62,484 nt of DNA from Ignavibacteria bacterium (GTDB taxonomy: Bacteria; Bacteroidota; Ignavibacteria; SZUA-365): contig JADKJW010000022.1 of the NCBI GenBank assembly GCA_016720835.1, forward strand, positions 1 to 62,484, written 5' to 3'. Of the stretch, positions 44,297 through 54,481 are shown in pieces (position 1 is the stretch's first letter; every line of letters begins with the position of its first letter). Both the position numbers and the translations under genes were made by a program. Below the pieces are notes generated by a model that did not search any database, was not told where the DNA came from, and saw nothing but the letters and a program-made list of their open reading frames with translations.

Positions 44297-46071
44297 CTAC
44301 TCTGCGGGGAGTGAGCGTGTGGTGGATCGAACAAGGAAAAATAAAAGGATTCCTGCTGCCGATGAAAGGCCGAACCACAGCGCCATTTCCAGGACGGTTC
44401 CGAAGAAGAGCTTCCCGAAACCGAACAGGATGGAATAGACGAGGACGATGCCCGTCACCCAGGACGCGAACATCGGCAGAAACGGCATGGAGGGGGTCTT
44501 CAATCCCGTGCGCGCGGCGAATGGCTTCCACAACGCCCCCCCGGGCTGCGTCTTTCTGTAGAAGCGCTCGAGGACGGCATCGTCCGTCGGCGGTGTCAGG
44601 GCGGTGACGAGCAGCCATCCGACCGTGGTCAGTCCGACGGTCAGAAACAGCGTCACGGGAAACACGATCTGCGCGTCGGGAGCCGCCAGCGCATTGCGGA
44701 TGACGATCGCGCCGTACACGAGGATGGGCAATGCGGTCGCGCTGATCTCGCTCCACGCGTTCACGCGCCACCAGTACCATCGGAGGATCAGGACCAGTCC
44801 GAGTCCCGCGCCGCATTCGATGATGAACTGCCACGCGCCGGAGATCGAGGTGATGAGCGGCGTGACGGCCACGGAAACGAGCATCAGCAGTATGGTCGCG
44901 ATGCGCGAGATGCGGACGTAGTCCTTTTCGCTTTTTCCCGGCTGCACGAAACGCCCCCAGAAGTCGTGAACGAGATACGACGTCCCCCAATTCAGGTGTG
45001 TCGCGATGGTGGACATGTACGCCGCGAAAATGCCGCCACCAGCAGGCCCTTCAGTCCCGCCGGAAGGAAGTCGTTCATCGCGTAAATGAATCCGAGCTTC
45101 TTGTCCACGAGCGGCAGCGCGGGGTAGAGGACCAGGCTTGCGAGACCGACGAGTATCCACGGCCACGGGCGCAGGCAGTAATGCGCCACCTGAAAGAAGA
45201 GCACCGAGAACACCGCGTGCTGCTCGTTTTTCGTCGACATCATCCGCTGCGCGATGTAGCCGCCTCCACCGGGTTCGGCGCCGGGATACCACGACGCCCA
45301 CCACTGCACGCCGATGTACGCGAAGAATGCGCCCGCCGAAAGCGCGAGCACTCCCGTGGCGCCGTCACTGAGCGATCCGACATGCGGCAGAAGATCGAAG
45401 GTCTGCGCGGGCAGCGCGCGCTGCAGCCCGTCGATGCCGCCGACTTCAGGGGAAGAAACCACCACGATCGCGAGCACGATGCACCCGCCCATCGCGACGA
45501 GAAATTGAAACGCGTCGGTTACCGCGACGCCCCAGAGACCGGCCAGGGAGGAGTACACGGCGGTGAAGACAAGCGCGCCAGCCACGTACCAGTAGACCTG
45601 CGCGTGCGGGATGCCGAACATCCCCTCGAGGATGGAGCCCATCGCGACATTGACCCAGCCCATGATGATGGTGTTGAGGAAGAGTCCGAGGTACAGGGCC
45701 CGGAAGCCCCGCAGAAACGCCGCCGGCTTTCCCGAATACCGCAATTCGATGATTTCCAGATCGGTCATCACTCCGGATCGCCGCCAGAGCCGGGCAAAAA
45801 AGAACACGGTCAACATGCCGCCGATCACCATGTTCCACCAGAGCCAGTTTCCGGCGATGCCCTTGGTCGCGACCAGCTCGGTCACCGCGAGCGGGGTGTC
45901 GGCCGCAAAGGTGGTCGCGACCATCGACAGGCCTGCCAGCCACCACGTCATTTTCCTGCCGCCGAGGAAGAATTCCTGCGTGTTCCTGCCGGCTCGGCGG
46001 GAATACCAGAGGCCGATGGCGATGCTGGCGACGAAATACAGGGCGATCACGCCCCAGTCAATGAATTCCAT
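44297..46071 (-). CDS. Sodium:solute symporter A (SSS family), frame break near 45029
   Basis: A protein of about 591 residues once a missing base in the A run (AAAA at 45027-45030, a T run in the gene) is restored: LPAGLKGLLVAAF then FAAYMSTIATHLNWGTSYLV. It has about 13 predicted membrane helices and typical SSS blocks (FFLGGRKMTWWLAGLSMVAT, TPLAVTELVATKG, GLWGVAVTDAFQFLVAM). It couples Na+ entry to uptake of a solute that cannot be predicted. Two in-frame ATGs exist; the start at 46071 is preferred because it precedes the first helix. It overlaps the end of symporter B by 14 bases. Confidence 0.88.
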
Positions 46072-47557
46072 GGTGCTCTGCGATCGGAGGTGAAGGAAGG
46101 AACACGGAAGCCAGCAGCGCCGAGGCGATGCACGCGCTCGAGCCAATCAGGACGTACCAGGTCCATGCGACGGGTGTCAGGAGAATCACACACGCCATGG
46201 TCGCAATGGCGGCCGCGAAGCCGATGATCGCCGCCGTTTCTCCGACGGCACGGAACAGCACCCCGAGGAGGAACACGCCGAGCAAGCCGCCGTACGTGTA
46301 CGAGGCGATGCTCAGCGCGAGTTCCACCACGGCCTTCGGCGTCTGAATGAACAGCGACGCGGATGCAATGAGCACGAGGCACCAGCCCATCGAGAAGAGG
46401 CGCGACCAGCGCAGGACGACGGCATCGGCCAGTGGTGTTCGTCGCAGAGGGAGGACGATGTCCATCATCGTGGCGGACCCGAGCGCGCTGATCGATCCGG
46501 AAAGCGTCGACATCGCGGCTGCCAGGATGCCCGCGACAATCAGTCCGGTCACCCCGCTCGGAAGCTGCTCGAGAAGAAACGTCGCGAACACTTCGTTCGC
46601 GGCGTGCGGCTGTCCCTGGTAAAAAATCCAGAGCAGACTGCCGAGCACGAGGAACATCGCGAACTGCGCGAAAACGATGATGCCGCTCACGATCATCGCG
46701 CGCTGCGATTTCCGGAGATCGCCGGTGGTGAGCACGCGCTGGATGATCAGCTGGTCCGTGCCGTGCGAAGCCATCGAGAGGAACACGCCCCCCGCGATGC
46801 TCGCGAGAGTCGTGTACGGTTTCGCGAAGAATCCCGCCCATCCCAGATCGAAACCGCTCGAAAATATATGCAGCTTGCCGGCCTGTGTGAGCGAGGCAAA
46901 CCCTTCGGCCATCCGCTCACCGAGCAGGTCCTGCAAATAGTAGAGCGCCAGCATCGCTCCGCCAATGTAGATGAAGAACTGGATGACGTCGGTCCAGATG
47001 ACCGCGCGCACGCCTCCGAAATACACGTACACGAGCGTCAGGAGCGAGAGCACGCCGATGGCCACCAGGTATACCGTGGTGTCGCTCGTTCCGGGCAGCA
47101 CGCCGAAACCCTTCAGGAGCAGTGCCAGCGGGATCGCGGTGGTGTACAAACGCACGCCGTCCGCAAAGACGCGCGTGGTCATGAACACCGTGGACGCGGT
47201 GCGCCGCATCCGCATGCCGAACCGCGTCCCGAGATAGGCGTAGGCCGTCGACAATTCGCCCTGAAAGTATCGCGGCAACAGGAGGCGCGCGACAAGGATG
47301 CGCCCGATGATGTACCCGATCGCCAACTGGAGGAAACTCAGGTCCGCCGCGTACGCGATACCGGGAATCGACAGGAAGGTCAACGCGCTCGTCTCGGTGG
47401 CGACGATCGCGAGAGTGACCGCCCACCACGGGACCGCGGACTCGCTCAGGAAATAGTCGCGTGCCGAGCGTTGCTTGCCACCCGAGAGCGCGCCGAACAA
47501 CGCGATCCCGCCGAGGTACACGATGACGATGATGATGTCGACGACGGTGAAATGCAT
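46058..47557 (-). CDS. Sodium:solute symporter B (SSS family)
   Basis: A 499-residue multi-pass transporter: about 13 predicted helices, with SSS blocks ARDYFLSESAVPWWAVTLAI, ATETSALTFLSIPG, VYFGGVRAVIWTDVIQFFIY and SGSISALGSATMMD. Its sequence is distinct from symporter A, so this is not a recent duplication. The substrate is unknown; candidates in this family include sugars, amino acids, nucleosides and sialic acids. The STAS gene lies 63 bases upstream. Confidence 0.92.
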   Translation of the reverse strand: MHFTVVDIIIVIVYLGGIALFGALSGGKQRSARDYFLSESAVPWWAVTLAIVATETSALTFLSIPGIAYAADLSFLQLAIGYIIGRILVARLLLPRYFQGELSTAYAYLGTRFGMRMRRTASTVFMTTRVFADGVRLYTTAIPLALLLKGFGVLPGTSDTTVYLVAIGVLSLLTLVYVYFGGVRAVIWTDVIQFFIYIGGAMLALYYLQDLLGERMAEGFASLTQAGKLHIFSSGFDLGWAGFFAKPYTTLASIAGGVFLSMASHGTDQLIIQRVLTTGDLRKSQRAMIVSGIIVFAQFAMFLVLGSLLWIFYQGQPHAANEVFATFLLEQLPSGVTGLIVAGILAAAMSTLSGSISALGSATMMDIVLPLRRTPLADAVVLRWSRLFSMGWCLVLIASASLFIQTPKAVVELALSIASYTYGGLLGVFLLGVLFRAVGETAAIIGFAAAIATMACVILLTPVAWTWYVLIGSSACIASALLASVFLPSPPIAEHHGIH

Positions 47558-47620
47558 GCGCCAATCACGCGGGAGAAATCATTCGCGAGAGAGAATGGCG
47601 GAGGGGAGGGCGGCGGCGCG

Positions 47621-47962
47621 TCACTCTTCGAGGGCGGCGCGCGCGTCGGCGATCGACGGGAAGACCGGGATGATACTGTCCAGCTTCGCGATCTCGAGCA
47701 ACGAGCGAATCTTTCCCGCCTTGTCGACAACCAGCACACCGCCGTCCTTGTCGCGCATCTGCCGCTCGGCAAGGAGCAGGGCACTGAGACCCGAACTGTC
47801 GCAGAAGGTCACTGCGGACAGGTCGATGATGAGCACGTGGATGTCCTCCTGGCACAGGATCAGCAATTCGGCCTTGATGTCAGGCGAACTGACCGAATCG
47901 AGCCGCGGATCGGACAGGGTGAAAATCGCGAGATCGTCTTCTTTGTTGATGGTGAAATTCAT
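47621..47962 (-). CDS. STAS-domain protein (anti-sigma factor antagonist type)
   Basis: A 113-residue single STAS domain. The region VLIIDLSAVTFCDSSGLSAL includes the serine that is phosphorylated in SpoIIAA/RsbV-type antagonists, and VLVVDKAGKIRSLLEIAKLD is the usual second half. No matching anti-sigma kinase (RsbW type) is in the window, so a regulatory role in a partner-switch is an inference. It lies between ligA (15-base gap) and the symporter pair. Confidence 0.87.
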   Translation of the reverse strand: MNFTINKEDDLAIFTLSDPRLDSVSSPDIKAELLILCQEDIHVLIIDLSAVTFCDSSGLSALLLAERQMRDKDGGVLVVDKAGKIRSLLEIAKLDSIIPVFPSIADARAALEE

Positions 47963-47977
47963 GGTGCCTCCTTGTGT

Positions 47978-49999
47978 TCAATCCGATGGGAGCGCCGCGA
48001 TGAAGTCCTCCTCCGTGAGGACCTCGACGCCGAGCGTCCGTGCCTTGTCGAGTTTCGATCCGGCCTCCGCGCCGGCTAGGACGTAGTCCGTGCGCGAACT
48101 CACGCTGCCGGTGACGGTGCCGCCGCAGCGTTCGATGACCGCCTTCGCCTCGTCACGGGTGTACTTCCCGAGCGTGCCGGTCAGCACGAAGGTCTTGCCG
48201 TCGAAAAACGGGATCGGGACCTGGCCGCCATCGGCGACAGGACTCCCCGCAACACCGCGGGAGAGGAGCTGCGCGACAAGCGCGAGCGCCTGCTCGTCCT
48301 CGAAGAACCGTTTCACGCTGGCGCTGATGACCGGGCCGATCCCGGACACGGCTTCCATTTCCTGCACGGTCGCGTTCGCAACGTGTTCGAAGGACGGGAA
48401 GCGCCCCGCGAGCAACTTCGCGACGCCTTCGCCGACGAAACGGATGCCGATCGCGAAGAGCACGCGGTCGAAACGCTGTTTCTTGCTCCGTTCAATGCCG
48501 GCGAGCAGCTTCGACACTTTCCGTTCCCCGAAGCGAACAAGCGCCGCCATCGCTCCGGCATGCTCCGCGAGTGCGTACAGATCCGCAGGCGTGCGGACGA
48601 ATCCGTTCGTGACCAGCGCGTCGACAACGGATTCGCCGAGACCGTCGATGTCCATCGCGCGCCTCGACGCGAAATGCTCGAGACGGCTCCGGATCTGCTC
48701 TGGACATGCGGGATTCTCGCAGAACCACGCGGCAACGCCCTCAGGACGCACGAGGCGCGTGTCGCACGCGGGACAGGTGCCCGTGAATCGGATGCCCTCG
48801 CTGTCCGCGGGCCGTCTGGCGAGTTCCACGCTGCTGACTTTCGGGATAACGTCGCCGCCTTTTTCCACGACGACCGTGTCTCCCTTGTGGAGATCAAGGT
48901 CGCGCATGAAATCCTCGTTGTGCAGCGTCGCGCGACGTATGGTCGATCCCGCGAGGAGGACAGGTTCCAGTTCCGCCACGGGGGTCACGGCACCCGTTCT
49001 CCCGACCTGAAACGTGACGCCCCGGAGCACGGTTGTTGCCGTGCGCGCGGAAAACTTGTAGGCGATGGCCCAGCGAGGACTCCTCGAGATCGATCCGAGG
49101 ATGTCCTGATCGTTGAAGCTGTCGACCTTGATGACGACGCCGTCGATGTCGTACGGCAGTTCATCCCTGCGCCATTCCCACTCCTCGCAGTAGGCCATGA
49201 CCTCTTCGAGGCTGTCGCAGACGCGGGAATGCCCGTTGACGGGAAAGCCCATCCTCGCCAGAGCGCTCATCGCGTCCTTCTGCGAGCCTATGCCGCTGTT
49301 TTTTGCGATGAGCGTGTACATCGCGGCATCGATCTGCCGGGCGGCGACGAGAGCCGAGTCCTGCATCTTCAGCGTGCCCGCGGTCGAATTCCTCGGGTTG
49401 GCGAACAGTTTCTCGCCGTCGGCTTCCCGCTGCGCGTTCAGCGCGCGGAACGCGTCCTTGCGCATGTATGCTTCGCCGCGCGCTTCGAATTCGTCCACCC
49501 CGGGGACGGTTTCGCGGATGCGCAACGGCAGGGCGCGGATGGTCCGGAGGTTGGCGGTGATGTCGTCGCCGCTCTGTCCGTCGCCGCGTGTCGCGCCCGC
49601 CGCAAGCACGCCATCGCGGTAATGGAGCGTGAACGCGACGCCGTCGAGCTTCAGCTCGCAGTGATACCGGGGCGCCCGGCCCTCGAGGAGTTCCCGCACG
49701 CGGCGGTCGAAGTCCGCGACGTCGGCGGCGGAGTAGGTGTTCGCGAGACTCAGCATCGGAGTCGCATGCGTGACGGTCGGGAAATCCCGGGTCACGCTGC
49801 CGCCCACGCGCTGCGACGGTGAATCGTGCGCCCGGAGCTCGGGATGCGTATCCTCCAGCTGCAGGAGCCTGCGGAACAGGGCGTCGTACGCGTCGTCCGT
49901 GATGCGCGGATCGGCGAGGACGTAGTAGCGGTAGTCGTGCTCGCGCAGATCGGCCGCGAGTTTCGCGTGTTCCTTCCGGGCGACCGCAGGCACTCCCAT
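47978..49999 (-). CDS. ligA: NAD-dependent DNA ligase
   Basis: A 673-residue enzyme that seals nicks in replication and repair. Domains in order: Ia (HDYRYYVLADPRITDDAYD), adenylation domain with Lys117 in CELKLDG, OB fold, a four-cysteine zinc finger (CPACDTR ... CENPACPEQ), helix-hairpin-helix region, and a C-terminal BRCT domain (from about residue 595, FDGKTFVLTGTLGKYTRDEA). Length is typical. The ATG at 49999 follows the rodZ stop after 2 bases. Confidence 0.97.
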   Translation of the reverse strand: MGVPAVARKEHAKLAADLREHDYRYYVLADPRITDDAYDALFRRLLQLEDTHPELRAHDSPSQRVGGSVTRDFPTVTHATPMLSLANTYSAADVADFDRRVRELLEGRAPRYHCELKLDGVAFTLHYRDGVLAAGATRGDGQSGDDITANLRTIRALPLRIRETVPGVDEFEARGEAYMRKDAFRALNAQREADGEKLFANPRNSTAGTLKMQDSALVAARQIDAAMYTLIAKNSGIGSQKDAMSALARMGFPVNGHSRVCDSLEEVMAYCEEWEWRRDELPYDIDGVVIKVDSFNDQDILGSISRSPRWAIAYKFSARTATTVLRGVTFQVGRTGAVTPVAELEPVLLAGSTIRRATLHNEDFMRDLDLHKGDTVVVEKGGDVIPKVSSVELARRPADSEGIRFTGTCPACDTRLVRPEGVAAWFCENPACPEQIRSRLEHFASRRAMDIDGLGESVVDALVTNGFVRTPADLYALAEHAGAMAALVRFGERKVSKLLAGIERSKKQRFDRVLFAIGIRFVGEGVAKLLAGRFPSFEHVANATVQEMEAVSGIGPVISASVKRFFEDEQALALVAQLLSRGVAGSPVADGGQVPIPFFDGKTFVLTGTLGKYTRDEAKAVIERCGGTVTGSVSSRTDYVLAGAEAGSKLDKARTLGVEVLTEEDFIAALPSD

Positions 50000-50001
50000 G
50001 G

Positions 50002-51441
50002 TCAATTGCCCGCGTTCAGGTTCTGCCGGGAAATGGTGACGTTTTTGATGACCGCGCCTTCCTCGCCGAACGGCGCAAGCTGCTTGCCGTTCAGGAAGAA
50101 CGTCATGGCGCCGGCATCGCCGAGAGTGATCATGAAGCGGTCGCGCGCCTTCCACACGCGGTGATCATTCGTGCTCATGTTTCCGCGCTCGGTTCGCGTC
50201 GTGTCCATGCGCACCGAAAACCAGACGGGCGTGCTCGAGTACGCCTCGAGGATCAGGCTGTCGTCCTTCGCGCGGCCCTTCTGCTTCGGGTCCACGGTTT
50301 CCGGAGCGACGATCACCGTCTTCGCGGTGTCGGACGGAATAGGAAGGACCTCGGCCGCAACATGCTGCGTCGAATCGATGAATTTTCCGGCCTCCAGACT
50401 TGCTTTCAATCCGGTCGAATCCACCATCGAATCCGTCGGAGTGTCCGTGGGCTGAAAATGGAAGTATGCATAGATGCATACGATCACGATCAGCACGACA
50501 ACCGATCCGACGACGAGGATGCGCTTCTCTTCGCGGTTGACGCGACCCGCGGGTGGCGCGTGTTTCGGCGGAACGGCCGGAACCGGGGGCGGGGGAGCAT
50601 GCTGCGGCTTTGCCACGTAGACGCTTCGCCTCGGTTTCTGCTCGGGAGCCGTCGCGGCAGGGGGTGCATCGGGTCGTGTGAATTTGTCCAGTATTTCCGA
50701 TCGCAGGGTCCTTTTCTCAGAAACCGCGGCTGGCTCGGGCGCCGGGACAGCGGGCGGCGTCAGTGGGGCGCTGTGAGCGGGCTCTTCAGGCGCGGCGTCG
50801 GGTTCCGTCCGCGCGGGAACCGCTGCCACCGCGTCGACGGAAGCCGGCGTGGCGGTTTTCGCGTCCGCGGAGCCTGCGTCGGATACATCAGGAGCGGAAC
50901 CCGGTGCGGCGGAGTTGTCCGCGGCCTCGGCAGGTTCCGGAAGGGGATCGCTCACGGTGGGGGAAACGGGCTTCGGCTCCTTCCTCACGGAGGTGCTGAT
51001 TTCGATCGCGGGCGACGAAGAATCGGACAGCGATGTCGATTTTCGTACCGGAGGAATGTACGCCGCCGTCGCTTCCACCTCGGCCGTTCCCTGCACTTCC
51101 ACATGCTTCGGGACAACGGAGCCGGGGATGATGATCTCTATCGAATCGTCGAGGTGCGGAAGAAGATGCGCCGAATCGATAGCCTCCGGAGGCTTCGGAA
51201 TACCCTTTTCCCGCTCGGCGACATCATTGTATGTCGCGACGGTCTGCTCTTCATCGAGTCCGACGATTCGCGCGTACTCCCGGATGAAAGCGCGAACATA
51301 GGTCTGCGGAACGGATGGAAAATCTCCGGTTTCGATCGCGCGCAGATGCTTGATCGCAATCCGCGTTCTCTCGTAGATCTCTTCCAGCGTAAAACCCGAA
51401 GCTTCCCGGGCCTTCCGCAGCGCTGCACCGAATTCGACCAT
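50002..51441 (-). CDS. rodZ: RodZ-like helix-turn-helix membrane protein
   Basis: A 479-residue bitopic protein: an N-terminal cytoplasmic HTH_25 domain (1-~75, MVEFGAALRKAREASGFTLE), a long low-complexity linker rich in Pro, Ala, Ser and Glu (~110-300), one transmembrane helix (~307-328, VVGSVVVLIVIVCIYAYF), and a C-terminal domain like DUF4115 (from about 385). This is the RodZ layout, which anchors MreB to the membrane. The core MreBCD cluster is encoded 18 kb away on the same strand. The linker is unusually long. Confidence 0.88.
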   Translation of the reverse strand: MVEFGAALRKAREASGFTLEEIYERTRIAIKHLRAIETGDFPSVPQTYVRAFIREYARIVGLDEEQTVATYNDVAEREKGIPKPPEAIDSAHLLPHLDDSIEIIIPGSVVPKHVEVQGTAEVEATAAYIPPVRKSTSLSDSSSPAIEISTSVRKEPKPVSPTVSDPLPEPAEAADNSAAPGSAPDVSDAGSADAKTATPASVDAVAAVPARTEPDAAPEEPAHSAPLTPPAVPAPEPAAVSEKRTLRSEILDKFTRPDAPPAATAPEQKPRRSVYVAKPQHAPPPPVPAVPPKHAPPAGRVNREEKRILVVGSVVVLIVIVCIYAYFHFQPTDTPTDSMVDSTGLKASLEAGKFIDSTQHVAAEVLPIPSDTAKTVIVAPETVDPKQKGRAKDDSLILEAYSSTPVWFSVRMDTTRTERGNMSTNDHRVWKARDRFMITLGDAGAMTFFLNGKQLAPFGEEGAVIKNVTISRQNLNAGN

Positions 51442-51630
51442 GAAACAGGAAACTGATGAAAAGAAGTGATTTCCATGCGTTGTAGGAGCAAATCAAGTTA
51501 GCGAGGCAGGGCAGGAAAAGCAAGGAAAGCACGGCGGGGGCAAAACCCGTGTGCATGGGAACGGTCCTCGTGTGAGAGGGGTTCCGCCGCGCGGGCAGGA
51601 GCGTGCGCGGGGGGGGATTCGCGTGAGCCG
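51442..51630. other. Short gap with no clear feature
   Basis: 189 bases between rodZ and the TolC-like gene. The sequence contains GC-rich stretches (CGGCGGGGGCAAAACCCG; GCGGGGGGGGAT) but no clear hairpin terminator, promoter or coding frame that I can support. Confidence 0.4.
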
Positions 51631-53109
51631 CTACTCGTCGCTGCCCACGGGCGCGCGGAGCCGGAAATCAAAGGCGGTTCTTCGCGTGATGTCGGCAAGC
51701 GCGACGTTGTAGTCGATGAGGGCGTCGAGAGCGCTCAGCCGCGCCTGCAGCAGGCGCGTCTGCGATTGCGACAGTTCGATCGAGCCGATGGTCCCCACAT
51801 CGTAGCGCCTGGTGTTGATGTCGTACGCCTGCTCCGCGACGAGCCGCGACTTGAAGAGCACCCGCACGCGCTCCGCCGCCGAGGAAATGCCCCGGACGAG
51901 ATCGGTGATTTCCTGCTCGATGGTCAACTCCACGTTCCTCGCGGTGTATTCCGCGGCGCGCAGACGCGCCTCGGCGGCTTCCACATCCTGCGCGTGCCTG
52001 CCCCAGTCGAAGATGGGCACCGTGACCCGCAGAACGGCGCCGCGCGTGTCGCGGTAATTCGAGAACAGATTCTTCAGGATCTTGTCATCGTTGTTCAGCC
52101 CGTAGCGCATCGTCAAATCCCCGCGGATGGCCCGTTGTCCGTCGACTTCTTCGAGCGACAGCGTGCCGCGCTCGATGTTGTTCACCGCGCGCTGCAGATC
52201 GACCCGCGTCTTCTTCGCCTCGGAAATCGCGTTCTCCACCGGAATGGTGATCGCCTGAAAGGTGGTGTCCGTCAACGCCAGGGCGACGGAATCTGCAAGC
52301 GGCAATCCGATCAGCAGCTTGAAGTTGTTCGAACGGGAAATGGAGGAATTCTCGGCGCTCAGCAGATCGTTCCGCGCCGCGGCGAGATCCACTTCGAACT
52401 GCAGCGCGTCCACTTCCGCGATGAGCCCGGACCTGTACTTGCGCATCGCCGTCGTGTACGACTCCTCCTGCTGGCTCACGCGATCGCGCTGAATCCGAAG
52501 CTGCTCCTGCGTCGAGTAGGTGCGGTAGAACGCTTCGGTGACGGAGTATCGCAGATCCAGGGTCGCGCGCCGGTATTCGGACTTGGCTTCCTCGAAATCC
52601 AGCTCGGCACGCCGGTAATTGATGCGCTGCGTGTTCGGCACAAGCAGGGGTTGCGAGAGTTCGATCACCATGTTGCCGAAGAAGTCCCGCGAGAAGTAAT
52701 CATCCGAGCGCTGATCCCAGCGGTAGACCTGCCCGCTGAGCGTCACGGTGCTGTTCGTCCAGATCAGCGGCTGGCGGATGTTCAGGCTCCCGCCCCATTG
52801 CAGGTTCTCCAGCGGCACGAAGACCTTGAGCTTCGTGTCGGGATTGATCTGCGACTGCAGCGTGCGGTCGTACGACGGCGCCTCGAAGGTGAGATCGACG
52901 GTGGAGAAGAGCGCGCGCCGGGCCGCCTGCGCCGACGCCTCCGAGGTGCGGAGTTGCTCGCGCGCTGATCGCGCGGTGTAACTCTGGTCGAATGCTATCC
53001 GCAGACACTCCTGCAAGGTCATCTGACGCTGTCCGAATGCGGACATGGTCGTCAGTATTCCCGCCATCGCGAACAATCCCAAGGGACGTTTGATCCTGAA
53101 TTTCTTCAC
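51631..53109 (-). CDS. Outer-membrane efflux channel, TolC family
   Basis: A 492-residue exported protein with a signal peptide (MKKFRIKRPLGLFAMAGILT, cleaved near TMSAFGQ). Two repeats of an outer-membrane-efflux domain, each with long alpha-helical hairpins, fill the rest (YRRATLDLRYSVTEAFYRTY in the first half, YTARNVELTIEQEITDLVRG in the second), as in TolC. It would form the trimeric outer-membrane exit duct for the adaptor and permease encoded next to it. Confidence 0.9.
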   Translation of the reverse strand: MKKFRIKRPLGLFAMAGILTTMSAFGQRQMTLQECLRIAFDQSYTARSAREQLRTSEASAQAARRALFSTVDLTFEAPSYDRTLQSQINPDTKLKVFVPLENLQWGGSLNIRQPLIWTNSTVTLSGQVYRWDQRSDDYFSRDFFGNMVIELSQPLLVPNTQRINYRRAELDFEEAKSEYRRATLDLRYSVTEAFYRTYSTQEQLRIQRDRVSQQEESYTTAMRKYRSGLIAEVDALQFEVDLAAARNDLLSAENSSISRSNNFKLLIGLPLADSVALALTDTTFQAITIPVENAISEAKKTRVDLQRAVNNIERGTLSLEEVDGQRAIRGDLTMRYGLNNDDKILKNLFSNYRDTRGAVLRVTVPIFDWGRHAQDVEAAEARLRAAEYTARNVELTIEQEITDLVRGISSAAERVRVLFKSRLVAEQAYDINTRRYDVGTIGSIELSQSQTRLLQARLSALDALIDYNVALADITRRTAFDFRLRAPVGSDE

Positions 53110-53155
53110 TCGGTTACTCCATTACTCCACGACTCCATGACTCCTGTTCCAGTCC

Positions 53156-54481
53156 TCACTCGTACCGCAGCGCTTCGATGATGTCCTCGTCCGCCGCGCG
53201 CTTGGCGGGGTAGTACCCGAAGAGGATGCCTGTCGCGCCGGCCACGCCGAAGGCGAGCAGGACGGACCACAAGCTGATGATGGTCCGCCAGCCGGCATAG
53301 GCGGTGATGACCTTCGTGAGGCCCCAGCCGAGGAAAATCCCGGCAACACCGCCGACGATGGAGAGCACGGTGGCCTCGGCGAGGAACTGCACGATGATCA
53401 TCGATCTCGTCGCGCCGATCGCGCGCCGGACGCCGATTTCGCGGGTCCGCTCGAGGACGCTTGCGAGCATGATGTTCATGATGCCGATGCCTCCGACGAG
53501 CAGGGAAATCCCGGCGATGGCGCCCATGACGATGTTGAAGATGCTCTGCGTCTTCTGACTCTGCTCGATGAGTTGATCGGGGATCGTGACGGTGAAATCC
53601 TCCTGGTCGTTGTGCCGCTTGCGCAGCAGCGCGGTGATCACCTTCGAGGCCTCGTCCACCGGACTGTTTTTTTCGATGCGCACCGCGATCTGGTCGATGG
53701 TGTTGCGGTCCAGGTATTTCTGGTCCTCGCCGCCGCGGAAACGGAAGCGGCCGAAACGTCCGAACATGCGCGAGCCGCCCGTCGCCTCGCGGGGAAACTT
53801 CGCCATCGCCGTCGGGAGCGGAATGAGGACCATCGAATTCGCGGACGGCAGCGCGATCTCCACGGATTTCACCGCCTTTTTCGACTCCATCACGCCGATG
53901 ACGGTGAACCACTGGTCCTGCAGCTTCACCAGCTTGTACATCGGATTCTTGAAGCCGAACAGCGCCTTCTTGATCTCGTCGCCGATGACGCAGACGTTCG
54001 CGGTCTGCGCGAGATGCCTCCGCTCCAGGAACGTGCCCTCGCTCATGCGCACATTGAAAATCGGCGCGTATTCCGGTGTCGCGCCGACGAGCGTCACCTG
54101 CGTGCTGCCCTCGTAGGTGCGCGCCTCGATCTTGCTCTCCCACGTGACCGCGACGCTCTCCGCGAACGGGCAGATGTCTTCGATCGCCTCCGCGTCCTTT
54201 CGCGTGATGCCCAGGGGTTGCGACTTCCTGTCGTCGCCGGAGGCGTCGTCGCCGCTCGCCTCGATGCTGCGGATGATGATGTTCCGCACGCCGAGCACTT
54301 CAATCTGCTCAAGCGATTCCTGGCGAGCGCCTTCGCCGATCGACAGCATGGATATCACCGCGCCCACCCGAAAATGATGCCGAGCATGGTCAGCAGCGAC
54401 CGCGTCTTGTGCAGGGGCCAGACTGCGCAGCGCGATCAGCAGCGATTCGCGATGCTGGGCGGAAAATCCTTGCGGCCTCAT
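53156..54481 (-). CDS. ABC transporter permease, MacB/FtsX type (two compensating frame breaks near 54368 and 54416)
   Basis: A protein of about 441 residues of the MacB/LolC permease family without an attached ATPase. It has an N-terminal helix with ISMLSIGEGARQESLEQIEV, a periplasmic MacB-PCD domain (~60-290), and three C-terminal helices (ISLLVGGIGIMNIMLASVLE, RTREIGVRRAIGATRSMI). The stretch APAQDAVAADHARHHFR (about residues 22-38) is out of frame. Removing one base from the GGGG at 54414-54417 and adding one to the CCC at 54367-54369 gives HKTRSLLTMLGIIFGVGAV, a standard N-terminal helix. The start overlaps the adaptor stop by 4 bases. The ATPase must be encoded elsewhere. Confidence 0.88.
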   Translation of the reverse strand: MRPQGFSAQHRESLLIALRSLAPAQDAVAADHARHHFRVGAVISMLSIGEGARQESLEQIEVLGVRNIIIRSIEASGDDASGDDRKSQPLGITRKDAEAIEDICPFAESVAVTWESKIEARTYEGSTQVTLVGATPEYAPIFNVRMSEGTFLERRHLAQTANVCVIGDEIKKALFGFKNPMYKLVKLQDQWFTVIGVMESKKAVKSVEIALPSANSMVLIPLPTAMAKFPREATGGSRMFGRFGRFRFRGGEDQKYLDRNTIDQIAVRIEKNSPVDEASKVITALLRKRHNDQEDFTVTIPDQLIEQSQKTQSIFNIVMGAIAGISLLVGGIGIMNIMLASVLERTREIGVRRAIGATRSMIIVQFLAEATVLSIVGGVAGIFLGWGLTKVITAYAGWRTIISLWSVLLAFGVAGATGILFGYYPAKRAADEDIIEALRYE

